Shown here one piece after another: positions 14,072 through 20,185 of a stretch of DNA of 25,865 nt. Position 1 is the stretch's first letter; each line of letters begins with the position of its first letter. The notes below the pieces were generated by a model that was given only the letters and a program-made list of their open reading frames with translations, searched no databases and was not told the origin of the DNA. A program made the position numbers and the translations under genes. Source of the stretch: a virus. The stretch is taken from IMG/VR virus record IMGVR_UViG_3300044612_002755, positions 1 to 25,865 of that record; one strand, written 5' to 3'.

Positions 14072-14404
14072 ATGAGTTTCAACGTCATTTCCGCCCAGGA
14101 CATCCCTACCACTACCACTCGAATTACAAAAACCTTCCCGTTGAGGACTGCCCTGCAGCAGCTCCAGATCGGTGAAGCAATCGAGGTGGCTTACGACACC
14201 GCCGATGAAGAGTTTGGCTACAAGGCCACCACGATCTCTCAGGTCGCTGGTGCAATGTCGGCTCGTTCCGAGACCATCCGCTATTCGGTGAAGCGCAAGC
14301 CCGATGGCAGCGGCTGCTATCTGATTGCCAATGCCAAGCCGGCACCTGGCACCGAGAAGAAGCGCGGCCGTCGCAGCACCAAGAAGGCTGAGGTGGAAGC
14401 ATGA
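14072..14404 (+). CDS. Small basic protein of the recombination operon
   Basis: A 110-residue protein whose N-terminal part holds FPLRTALQQLQIGEAIEVAYDTADEEFGYKATTI and whose basic tail (KKRGRRSTKKAEVEA) is typical of nucleic-acid binding. The middle (AMSARSETIRYSVKRK) could be a helix-turn-helix-like segment. No family is recognised. ATG 14072 follows a 22-base gap after the previous gene, and the stop overlaps the next gene as ATGA. Confidence 0.65.
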   Translation: MSFNVISAQDIPTTTTRITKTFPLRTALQQLQIGEAIEVAYDTADEEFGYKATTISQVAGAMSARSETIRYSVKRKPDGSGCYLIANAKPAPGTEKKRGRRSTKKAEVEA

Positions 14405-14964
14405 GCAGCTTTGCTGCCAATGGCGCCATCTTCCGTCAGGATCCGAATGTGCTGCGTCAGCGTATGGGTGACCGCTTCGATCCGTCGAAGCAGTATCCGG
14501 CGTACTCGGGGACGATCAATGTGCCGGCTGATCAGGCCTATGCGATCGCTGAGTACCTGATGAATGCGCAGCCCAACGAGCGCAACGAGATCCCGGTGAG
14601 CGTGTCTGGCTGGGACAAGTCCTCGAACACCCAGCCTTGGTACATGAGTGTCCAGCTCAAGCCAGACAGCCGGGTGCAGCCTGCTGCGGCCCCGGCTGCT
14701 GCTGCTGCTGCTGCGCCCGCTGCCCAGGCCGCCCCGGGCGCCTGGGGCCCGCCCGGTGCTCCGGCCGCCCCAGCTGCTCCGGCCGCACCGGCTGGCTGGG
14801 GGCATCCCGGCGCCCCGGCCGCCGCACCGGCTCCCGCTCCCGCTGCGGCCCCGGCAATGACCCCGCCACCGGTGAATCCACCTGGCTGGGGTCCGCCACC
14901 CAGCGCTGCACCAGCAGCCGCACCAGCTGCTCAGCCTCCTGGTGCCTGGCAACCTCCGTTCTGA
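14401..14964 (+). CDS. Putative ssDNA-binding protein with Ala/Pro-rich tail
   Basis: Residues 1-95 look like a compact beta-rich domain (YSGTINVPADQAYAIAEYL, then PVSVSGWDKSSNTQPWYMSVQLKP), shaped like small OB-fold phage SSBs. Residues 97-187 are a low-complexity tail of Ala, Pro and Gly with WG spacers, ending QPPF. Bacterial SSBs have a disordered tail ending in DDDIPF; this tail keeps only the final Pro-Phe and lacks the acids. Position after the nuclease operon supports SSB. The assignment is structural inference. A hairpin terminator follows. Confidence 0.5.
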   Translation: MSSFAANGAIFRQDPNVLRQRMGDRFDPSKQYPAYSGTINVPADQAYAIAEYLMNAQPNERNEIPVSVSGWDKSSNTQPWYMSVQLKPDSRVQPAAAPAAAAAAAPAAQAAPGAWGPPGAPAAPAAPAAPAGWGHPGAPAAAPAPAPAAAPAMTPPPVNPPGWGPPPSAAPAAAPAAQPPGAWQPPF

Positions 14965-14973
14965 TCAACAATG

Positions 14974-14996
14974 GGGCCTTCGGGCCCTTCAATTTT
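14974..14996 (+). terminator. Intrinsic terminator after the SSB-like gene
   Basis: GGGCC and GGCCC pair around a TTCG loop (14974-14987), followed by TTCAATTTTT. The TTCG tetraloop makes a stable hairpin. It separates the recombination operon from the gene starting at 15001, although read-through is possible because the next start is only a few bases away. Confidence 0.7.
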
Positions 14997-15000
14997 TCCC

Positions 15001-15444
15001 ATGATTACATTTACAAGCGAATTTCTCAGCCGCTCAGTCGAAATCGATCAAATTCAATCACTTAGCAAAGAAGAACTTGATGGCTTTCATGGCGAATTAA
15101 AAGCTGTTATCGCCTCTATCGATGAAGCACTATCGAAAGCCTCAGTAAAACAAGAAGCATCTGGCGTACCGTTTAGCTCGGCCTGGATGCATCGCATCAC
15201 TACCAAGAAGCGCATTGCATTGAAGTTCGCCGCTGAAGTGAATTCAGCCAAGAATGGCGGATCAGCACGAGATCAGCTCAATCAGTACAACAAAATCTTT
15301 AAGGTAAAGTTTCGTGAAATTCTTAGCAAGGAATTTTCAGAGGAAGAACTTCGGGAGATTGAACTCGAAGCTGTTGACGCTGCTCGAAAGGAGTACGAGG
15401 CTTGGATCGCCAAGACCGGCCAGAAGCTCTGGTACGTCCCATGA
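15001..15444 (+). CDS. Hypothetical helical protein
   Basis: ATG 15001 opens 147 residues, directly after the terminator hairpin. The protein is mostly helical and charged (SLSKEELDGFHGELKAVIASIDEALS, later EFSEEELREIELEAVDAARKEYEAW). It is more AT-rich than the preceding genes. No catalytic motif is seen. It overlaps the next gene by ATGA. Confidence 0.65.
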   Translation: MITFTSEFLSRSVEIDQIQSLSKEELDGFHGELKAVIASIDEALSKASVKQEASGVPFSSAWMHRITTKKRIALKFAAEVNSAKNGGSARDQLNQYNKIFKVKFREILSKEFSEEELREIELEAVDAARKEYEAWIAKTGQKLWYVP

Positions 15445-15584
15445 ACCAAGAATCGATCGAGGCCGCCTTCAAGGAGTGGTGGAAAGATTCCTATGGTCGC
15501 CTGCCTGCGCCTCATGCAGTGATGACCCACGTCGCCTTTGGCGAACACCTGCTGCGACTGCTGGAGTTGATGCGCGAGGCCTAA
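15441..15584 (+). CDS. 47-residue hypothetical protein
   Basis: ATG 15441 overlaps the stop of the gene before it, and its stop overlaps the next start (TAATG). The sequence AAFKEWWKDSYGRLPAPHAVMTHVAFGEHLL is helical and has the look of a small conserved phage protein. No family is recognised. Confidence 0.6.
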   Translation: MNQESIEAAFKEWWKDSYGRLPAPHAVMTHVAFGEHLLRLLELMREA

Positions 15585-15907
15585 TGCGAGGCAACCGGTT
15601 CTGGTATCACATGTCGTGCGACCTGGCCCGGGCGCTGCGACAGGCGGCGCAGGCCAGTCCGACGCCGGCGTTCGAGTGGCTGCAGTTGCTGGACAGGTTC
15701 AATTCCAGCAACGACCACGTCGAGTTGCGCACGGCCTTGCGCAATGATGTATCCTTATTGCATCCGCTGCTTCGAGCAGGGGTGTTCTCCGTCGACCACG
15801 TCCTAAGCCTTGAATTTGATGATTTGTTACTGATGGACCAAATCGGTCCCACAAGGGCCCATAGAATCATCGAGCTTTGCACTGCTTACAGCAATGGAGC
15901 TTCATGA
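15584..15907 (+). CDS. Helix-hairpin-helix protein, RNAP alpha-CTD-like
   Basis: From ATG 15584, 107 residues. The C-terminal third (about 65-105) reads LLHPLLRAGVFSVDHVLSLEFDDLLLMDQIGPTRAHRIIEL. This matches the fold pattern of the RNA polymerase alpha C-terminal domain and related HhH proteins, with IGPTRAHRI as the second hairpin. Such domains bind DNA minor grooves or other transcription proteins. The N-terminal part (WYHMSCDLARALRQAA) is helical. A host-transcription role is inference. Compare the second alpha-CTD-like gene at 18123. Confidence 0.6.
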   Translation: MRGNRFWYHMSCDLARALRQAAQASPTPAFEWLQLLDRFNSSNDHVELRTALRNDVSLLHPLLRAGVFSVDHVLSLEFDDLLLMDQIGPTRAHRIIELCTAYSNGAS

Positions 15908-15983
15908 TTTAGCTATCCGATTATTTGCTATCTGGGGCTTCTTTGCGTTGATTATTCTTGTTCTATCTAAAATGCTGCCATGA
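15894..15983 (+). CDS. 29-residue single-pass membrane peptide
   Basis: ATG 15894 opens a 29-residue peptide whose middle is one strongly hydrophobic helix (LFAIWGFFALIILVL). It overlaps the preceding gene by 14 bases and shares ATGA with the next. This is consistent with a translationally coupled tiny membrane protein. Confidence 0.5.
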   Translation: MELHDLAIRLFAIWGFFALIILVLSKMLP

Positions 15984-16153
15984 CTATTGAAGAAGCTAGG
16001 ACCGCCAAGATGGCCCTCGAGGTCACCATTCAAAACGCTCTGGATCAGTTTCTGAAGACCACCGGCTGCAAGGTGAGCAGCCTTGATCTGCAAGCATGCA
16101 GCACCACGGCCGGCGTCTATCGCTACATCGTGGATGTGGAGGTGCGGCTGTGA
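15980..16153 (+). CDS. Small hypothetical phage protein
   Basis: ATG 15980 gives 57 residues (TIEEARTAKMALEVTIQNALDQFLKTTGCKVSSLDL, then YIVDVEVRL). The pattern of a helix followed by a strand pair is common in small phage proteins of unknown function. ATGA before and GTGA after show translational coupling on both sides. Confidence 0.6.
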   Translation: MTIEEARTAKMALEVTIQNALDQFLKTTGCKVSSLDLQACSTTAGVYRYIVDVEVRL

Positions 16154-16623
16154 CTCAGCAATGGGAAACAGATGCAGCACGCTGGCCAGAAGCCATCCTG
16201 GAGCTGCGCACTAGGGTTGAGGCGCTGGAGGCTCCGCAGCAGCAGTCTGAGCCGATCGACGAGGAAGAGAACGACCGCCGCTTTCATGCGTGCATGGACC
16301 TGATCCGCAACGCCACACCGGAACAGATCCGTGCGGCGGCAGGGCTGCCTGAGCGCAAAGCTTCAAAGGTCTACGAAATCAACGAGCCACTGAAGCTGAC
16401 GTCCGAGCAGGCGCAACAGTTCAGGGATCTGCTGACGCCAAACTCCAAGCCAGCGGTCAAGGGGCCTTTGCTGGTCACCCGAGTGGCCGCCGCCATCAGT
16501 CAAGACGGCGAATCCATCAACTGGTCGGGAGCCTACGCCGCGATCCGCGAGGTGGCGGCGTGGTTGGACGAGAACACCGGCCGTGATGCCGCTTGGATAC
16601 TGACGCAAGAGGCCGAGCAATGA
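16150..16623 (+). CDS. Hypothetical protein of the small-gene array
   Basis: GTG 16150 overlaps the previous stop and opens 157 residues. The N-terminus is a probable coiled coil (ILELRTRVEALEA), followed by ATPEQIRAAAG and then LLVTRVAAAISQDGESINWSGAYAAIREVAAWLDENTG. The C-terminal segment is of a kind seen in picocyanobacterial and cyanophage hypothetical proteins. Function is unknown. Confidence 0.6.
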   Translation: MTQQWETDAARWPEAILELRTRVEALEAPQQQSEPIDEEENDRRFHACMDLIRNATPEQIRAAAGLPERKASKVYEINEPLKLTSEQAQQFRDLLTPNSKPAVKGPLLVTRVAAAISQDGESINWSGAYAAIREVAAWLDENTGRDAAWILTQEAEQ

Positions 16624-16814
16624 CTGACCTCTCTCCCGCCGCGCAGGCGGTGCTGATTGCTGTGGATGACCTATATGACTTTGGGGCCCCAGAAAATCGC
16701 GAAATTATTGCCGTCGCCCTTCGCGCTGCCGTTGATGTCTACCTGGAAGATGGAAATGGTGAAGGGCCTCAGTGGTTCCTCGCCATCGCCGCCGAGCTGG
16801 AGGAAATCAATTAA
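16620..16814 (+). CDS. MTDLSP-family small protein, copy 1
   Basis: ATG 16620 (ATGA junction) opens 64 residues beginning MTDLSPAAQAVLIAVDD and ending IAAELEEIN. It is a paralogue of the gene at 17205: the first 46 bases are nearly identical and both end IAAELE. I have seen this kind of small protein in picocyanobacterial and cyanophage genomes. Its function is not known to me. Confidence 0.7.
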   Translation: MTDLSPAAQAVLIAVDDLYDFGAPENREIIAVALRAAVDVYLEDGNGEGPQWFLAIAAELEEIN

Positions 16815-16817
16815 ACA

Positions 16818-17165
16818 ATGAAATGCCGCCAATGCAATAGCAAGAACACTCGTGTTACTTCCACAGATCACCAAGAAAAATTTACTAAACGTTATTGTCG
16901 ATGTCTTGATTGTAATTATCGTTTTCGCACCATTGAAAGATACGAAATTCCAAAACCAGGGCCAACTAAAGGAACGCCCCGACCTGGAATAATAGCCCGT
17001 GGTTCACAACACGGATCTTCTATTTTTACCGAACAAGACATTTTGAAAATGCGTCGCATGTATGAATTGAAACAACATACGATTCAAGAAATTGCCAAAC
17101 AATATGGCATCTCCACTTCTTACACCTCACGCATTGTTAATCGCAAAGCCTGGACCCATGTCTAA
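16818..17165 (+). CDS. Zinc-ribbon + HTH DNA-binding protein
   Basis: This 115-residue protein begins with an NrdR-like zinc ribbon (MKCRQCNSKNTRVTST, then YCRCLDCNYRFRTIERYE, giving two CxxC pairs). It ends with a helix-turn-helix (FTEQDILKMRRMYELKQHTI, then QEIAKQYGISTSYTSRIVNRKAWTHV). It probably binds DNA as a regulator or recombination factor. Codons are AT-rich, unlike the neighbours, suggesting separate acquisition. An eroded second copy lies at about 17879-17985. An 18-bp palindrome begins at its stop. Confidence 0.8.
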   Translation: MKCRQCNSKNTRVTSTDHQEKFTKRYCRCLDCNYRFRTIERYEIPKPGPTKGTPRPGIIARGSQHGSSIFTEQDILKMRRMYELKQHTIQEIAKQYGISTSYTSRIVNRKAWTHV

Positions 17166-17181
17166 ATTCAAATTTGAATTT
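17164..17181. promoter_or_regulatory. Perfect 18-bp palindrome before the second MTDLSP gene
   Basis: AAATTCAAATTTGAATTT is its own reverse complement. It begins at the end of the zinc-ribbon/HTH gene and precedes the gene at 17205, which has GGAGG at 17193 as a likely ribosome binding site. It resembles an operator for a dimeric regulator; the HTH protein just upstream is a natural candidate, by proximity only. Confidence 0.5.
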
Positions 17182-17204
17182 GTTTACAAAATGGAGGCTT
17201 GCCA

Positions 17205-17402
17205 ATGACTGACCTGTCTCCCGTCGCGCAGGCGGTGCTGGATGCGGCCTATGCCCTGCCACTCAGGAATGGCCAGCCAAGCATCGGCGCCGCCCTGCGA
17301 GCTGTTGCGGATCAACTGATCAATGTTAATTGGAGTTGTGAAATGTGGGAACTTCATCGTGATATTCACGCCATCGCCGCCGAGTTAGAGGGTGCGCAAT
17401 GA
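17205..17402 (+). CDS. MTDLSP-family small protein, copy 2
   Basis: ATG 17205 opens 65 residues (MTDLSPVAQAVLDAAYALP, then GAALRAVADQLINVNW, ending IAAELEGAQ). GGAGG lies eight bases upstream. Homology to copy 1 at 16620 is obvious at both DNA and protein level, so the pair arose by duplication. A longer start at 17199 adds only two residues. Confidence 0.7.
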   Translation: MTDLSPVAQAVLDAAYALPLRNGQPSIGAALRAVADQLINVNWSCEMWELHRDIHAIAAELEGAQ

Positions 17403-17689
17403 CTGACTTCCGTGCGCTGTCCGTCGAGCTGCTCGACTGCCTCGAAAAAGCTGACTGGCCTCCTCGTTATCGGGTGGTGTTCCAGCAATGGGTCGACATC
17501 GCTAGCGCAGCGCTTGCCGAGCCATGCCCGGCCACCAAGGCAATCCTGGAGGCATTTCACGAGCAGCAAAGCCCAAGCAAGGCGCTGGCCGCTGCGCTCA
17601 CCGTCTTGGCGGTTCGCATCAAAGGCGCCGATGGCATCCGCCAAGACATTTTCGACATCGTCAACGAATTGAACAATGACTCCAACTGA
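17399..17689 (+). CDS. Small protein of the MTD cassette family
   Basis: ATG 17399 overlaps the preceding stop (CAATGACTGAC) and opens 96 residues. It begins MTDFRALSVELLDCLEKADW and is helical throughout, with an Ala-rich middle (ATKAILEAFHEQQSPSKALAAALTVL). The opening is similar to the MTDLSP copies but the body differs. Function is unknown. Confidence 0.6.
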   Translation: MTDFRALSVELLDCLEKADWPPRYRVVFQQWVDIASAALAEPCPATKAILEAFHEQQSPSKALAAALTVLAVRIKGADGIRQDIFDIVNELNNDSN

Positions 17690-17882
17690 AATCATGTCCG
17701 ATGTGGCAAAAGGAATTACGTTCAAGCAGCGTCTTTTCTTTGCTTTTCTTGGCCTTCTTGTTCTATTCTTTCCAGGCTTCGTTTTCACGATTGTGATGCG
17801 CGGCATTGCGCAAGCGGTCAAAAAGCTCGCCAAAGACGACGCTGAATTCGTTGCTTTCTTCTCTGCTTTTTGCGAATCATGA
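17676..17882 (+). CDS. Small membrane protein
   Basis: ATG 17676 opens 68 residues; ATG 17694 is an alternative. Residues 18-42 form one long hydrophobic segment (RLFFAFLGLLVLFFPGFVFTIVM) that probably spans the membrane. Charged residues follow (QAVKKLAKDDAEF). It overlaps the previous gene by 14 bases. A holin-like or immunity role is possible but unsupported. Confidence 0.6.
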   Translation: MTPTEIMSDVAKGITFKQRLFFAFLGLLVLFFPGFVFTIVMRGIAQAVKKLAKDDAEFVAFFSAFCES

Positions 17883-17985
17883 GTAAACAGCTCTTTTCCG
17901 TGCTCACCGAGGACAGTGATTTGGCATGAACCGCGATCACACCAGCAGAATTCTTAACAGAAAACAATGGAAACATGTGCCCTAA
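17879..17985 (+). pseudogene. Eroded remnant of a zinc-ribbon/HTH gene
   Basis: The frame at 17920-17985 reads FGMNRDHTSRILNRKQWKHV. This aligns with the C-terminus YGISTSYTSRIVNRKAWTHV of the intact gene at 16818. Just upstream, in another frame (17879-17929), SVLTEDSDL resembles SIFTEQDIL of the same domain. The middle helices and the zinc ribbon are missing and the frames differ, so this is best read as a decayed copy with an internal deletion. Short peptides could still be made from ATG 17879 and ATG 17926. Confidence 0.5.
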
Positions 17986-18041
17986 AACACATTGCCCACT
18001 CATCCAGCCGTGGCATCCTGTGCGCGGCCACGCAGCTAATT

Positions 18042-18316
18042 CCATGCAGCCCTTCTATTTTGCTATTCCCTCAACATCTGTAATAGATTTTGTTTATGCA
18101 GAATCGCCCTTGAAAGCCCGTAATGCAGCCGAGTCAGAGTATCCAAACCAATCCTTGGTCGGATTTTCGACTGTTGCCAGAGACGCAGCAGCATATCTCG
18201 CAAAGGACACAAAACGCGCTGAAGCGTGGCGGATACGACACCGCGCAACAAATCATGTTGGCCAGCGGCAGCGATCTGATGAAGATTCGCAACTTCGGTC
18301 CACTGGCGCTGACTGA
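18042..18316 (+). CDS. Possible small protein overlapping the alpha-CTD-like gene
   Basis: ATG 18042 opens a frame beginning MQPFYFAIPSTSVIDFVYAE, followed by SPLKARNAAESEYPNQSLVGFSTV. This resembles small cyanophage proteins. However, the frame overlaps the alpha-CTD-like gene from 18123 by 194 bases, where the other frame has clear homology. It may be a real short protein whose C-terminal part is incidental, or a shadow. Confidence 0.3.
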
Positions 18317-18524
18317 GGTGGCAAACTGGCGCGAGGCGCTGATGCAGCAGGACGATCTCCTGTTTCAGCAGTGCCTGAAGGCAGTGATCACTGCCATGGA
18401 TCAGACGGAATCGATCACGTCTGAGAAGCGGGCTCGCGCAGCGATGAGAGCCATTTGGCAACTCATTGCAGACGGTCCATTCACGGCATGTCGTATTCGA
18501 CAATTACTCATTTCAAATAGCTGA
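18123..18524 (+). CDS. RNAP alpha C-terminal domain-like protein
   Basis: The 133-residue protein contains, at about 25-75, ISQRTQNALKRGGYDTAQQI followed by MLASGSDLMKIRNFGPLALTEV. This is strongly similar to the RNA polymerase alpha-CTD helix-hairpin-helix (consensus order: LSVRTxNxLKxxGI...LLKIRNFGxxSLxEI). No alpha N-terminal domain is present, so it cannot assemble polymerase. It may bind DNA or compete with the host alpha subunit. The C-terminal half (LLFQQCLKAVITAMDQ...) is helical and unknown. A second, more divergent such protein lies at 15584. Confidence 0.75.
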   Translation: MQPSQSIQTNPWSDFRLLPETQQHISQRTQNALKRGGYDTAQQIMLASGSDLMKIRNFGPLALTEVANWREALMQQDDLLFQQCLKAVITAMDQTESITSEKRARAAMRAIWQLIADGPFTACRIRQLLISNS

Positions 18525-18528
18525 ATTT

Positions 18529-18771
18529 ATGTCTTTCATTTGGCAAGAACATACAGAAGAGAATCAGCCGCTATTCGGCGATGGCATTTCTCGACCGAAG
18601 CCGACCGACATCACCAAGCCCTTTAAGGTGATCGTCCGCGTGCCCGGTGCGCTCCCGATGACCTGGACAACGCCGGCTCCGAACCCTGACGCAGCAATCT
18701 CCTATGCAAAAGCACGATGGCCCCATGCCCGAATTTCCCTGCCATCCGAAGACCGAGCAACTGAAAGCTGA
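18529..18771 (+). CDS. Small hypothetical protein
   Basis: ATG 18529 opens 80 residues starting MSFIWQEHTEENQPLFGDG, with a strand-like centre FKVIVRVPGALPMTWTTPAP and a helix DAAISYAKARWP. This is the shape of many small phage proteins. It sits five bases after the alpha-CTD-like gene and overlaps the next frame. Confidence 0.6.
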   Translation: MSFIWQEHTEENQPLFGDGISRPKPTDITKPFKVIVRVPGALPMTWTTPAPNPDAAISYAKARWPHARISLPSEDRATES

Positions 18772-18889
18772 TTTCCTGGAATATCTCTATCAACAATCTG
18801 GTCGCACAAACATGCTTTATACCGGACTTTGGCAAGAATTTTGCCTGCAATGCGGCCTCGAGGCAAAGCAAGCATGGTCTGAACAATGA
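18725..18889 (+). CDS. Small hypothetical protein before the dNMP kinase
   Basis: ATG 18725 gives 54 residues (MPEFPCHPKTEQLKADFLEY, then LYTGLWQEFCLQCGLEAKQAW); ATG 18704 is an alternative. The helical, cysteine-containing sequence looks like a genuine small phage protein. It overlaps the gene before it and joins the kinase at ATGA. Confidence 0.5.
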   Translation: MPEFPCHPKTEQLKADFLEYLYQQSGRTNMLYTGLWQEFCLQCGLEAKQAWSEQ

Positions 18890-19473
18890 TTATTGGACTC
18901 TATTCTCCTGCAGCGCAGTCTGGCAAAACCACGGTTGCGCAAGAAATTCAAAAACGCGGTTACAAAGTAAATTCATTCGCTCAACCGCTCAAGGACATGC
19001 TGAGTGCCATGTTGAGAAACATGGGTTATTCGGAGGATTTAATTGCTTATCATCTTTACGAAGACAAGGAAGCCTTGATTCCAGAGTTCAAGGTCTCTGC
19101 TCGGCACATGCTGCGCACCCTCGGCACCGAATGGGGGCGCACCTGCGTCTCTCCTTCGATGTGGATCGATCACTGGCTTGCCCGGGTCAGTCGATGCAAC
19201 TTCACAGTTGTTGATGATGTTCGCTTTGTGAACGAAGCTGAACTGATCCGCAACCTTGGCGGGCAAATCTGGCGCATTGTCAGGCCTGGTGTGATGCGGA
19301 ACACAACGCACGCATCAGAAGGCGGTCTTGATGAATGGCCTTATTTCACTCATGAGATAATCAATGGAGGAACTCTTGAGGAATTACTAAGTGCCATCCC
19401 TGAGATACCACTCGGGCCGAATGGTGTTGCTCCCGGCCGGGGATCAGTGGATTGTCCGCTTGAAGGTGGGTAA
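18886..19473 (+). CDS. Deoxynucleoside monophosphate kinase
   Basis: This 195-residue P-loop protein (SPAAQSGKTTVAQEI near residues 7-21) has the order of phage dNMP kinases. LRTLGTEWGR lies at about 75-84, then SMWIDHWLARV, and VVDDVRFVNEAELI with an Asp pair near 107-108. It probably phosphorylates dNMPs to dNDPs for phage DNA synthesis, in line with ThyX and dCTP deaminase encoded nearby. The last 30 residues (LGPNGVAPGRGS...) look like read-through overlapping the next gene. ATG 18886 overlaps the preceding stop. Confidence 0.85.
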   Translation: MIIGLYSPAAQSGKTTVAQEIQKRGYKVNSFAQPLKDMLSAMLRNMGYSEDLIAYHLYEDKEALIPEFKVSARHMLRTLGTEWGRTCVSPSMWIDHWLARVSRCNFTVVDDVRFVNEAELIRNLGGQIWRIVRPGVMRNTTHASEGGLDEWPYFTHEIINGGTLEELLSAIPEIPLGPNGVAPGRGSVDCPLEGG

Positions 19474-19696
19474 ACAGGTCGTGGAGCTCCCTTTGTCAGC
19501 CCGAGAACTGCCGTTGGCGATCGCCGAGGCCGAGCAGCTTTATGCGGATGCGAAGACCATCACCAATGGGCGCCCGACCTGCCAGCAATGCACTCACTGG
19601 CAGTTTGTAGCCGGTGAGTGCTCACTGGGATTCCCGGAGGGTAGGCGCTCTGGTGGTAGATGCGCCCACGAGTGCTCAGCGTTCTGGCTGGCCTGA
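19391..19696 (+). CDS. Small Cys-rich (zinc-finger-like) protein
   Basis: GTG 19391 (or ATG 19421) opens up to 101 residues. The middle reads WIVRLKVGKQVVELPLSARELPLAIAEAEQLYADAKT. The end carries four cysteines in CQQCTHW, GECSLGFPEG and GRCAHECSAFW, probably a metal site. Similar Cys-tailed small proteins occur in cyanophages. It overlaps the kinase by up to 83 bases, and its end overlaps the convergent HNH gene by about 100 bases. Confidence 0.55.
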   Translation: MPSLRYHSGRMVLLPAGDQWIVRLKVGKQVVELPLSARELPLAIAEAEQLYADAKTITNGRPTCQQCTHWQFVAGECSLGFPEGRRSGGRCAHECSAFWLA

Positions 19697-19998
19697 CGCC
19701 TCACCCAGGCCAGCACCCGCAGGGCCCTGGGAATGCTCCAGTATTTCTGCTGCGTCCACCATGCCCACACCGGCTGGTGACCCTTGTTGCCGTTGCAACG
19801 CTTGCAGGCGGGCACCAGGTTGTATTTCACGGTCAATCCACCGTTGAGTCTTGGCACAACGTGATCGAGCGTATCGGCATAGTTGCCGCAATACGCGCAA
19901 TTGTGTCCCCAAGCCTCAAAGATTGAATGCCGAAAACGCTGCTTACTTGCACGCTTGGGGATCAGCTCTGCTTCCTGAATCGCGTGATCCATCGTCAT
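19594..19998 (-). CDS. HNH endonuclease
   Basis: The 134-residue protein has a classical HNH core: CAYCG, then LDHVVPRLNGG, then NLVPACKRCNGNKG, with the zinc-holding CxxC pairs. It probably nicks or cuts DNA, as a free-standing homing or packaging-associated nuclease. The C-terminal 30 residues overlap the opposite-strand Cys-rich gene and may be untidy. The start (ATG 19998) overlaps the upstream small gene by 56 bases; a downstream start is possible. Confidence 0.8.
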   Translation of the reverse strand: MTMDHAIQEAELIPKRASKQRFRHSIFEAWGHNCAYCGNYADTLDHVVPRLNGGLTVKYNLVPACKRCNGNKGHQPVWAWWTQQKYWSIPRALRVLAWVRRQASQNAEHSWAHLPPERLPSGNPSEHSPATNCQ

Positions 19999-20161
19999 CG
20001 TCCAGAGGCAGCAGCGTGTTCTCTATCTCGATGTCAATTATTTTTTCATTCGATCGAAGATATTCCTCGATCCGAGCACAAAGATTTCCAGCCAATTCTT
20101 CTTCGTCGACATCGGACTCGATGATTAAGCGAGCCTTTACATCGACCAGATGGACTGACAT
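19943..20161 (-). CDS. Small acidic protein
   Basis: ATG 20161 opens 72 residues (MSVHLVDVKARLIIESDVDE, then EELAGNLCARIEEYLRSNEK). It has a ferredoxin-like strand-helix look and an acidic tail LLPLDDDDGS. Similar short proteins with VKARLIIE occur in cyanophages. It lies between the HNH gene and ThyX, and its end overlaps the HNH start. Confidence 0.6.
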   Translation of the reverse strand: MSVHLVDVKARLIIESDVDEEELAGNLCARIEEYLRSNEKIIDIEIENTLLPLDDDDGSRDSGSRADPQACK

Positions 20162-20185
20162 GGTTCCGTGCCCTCCGAGGGAACT

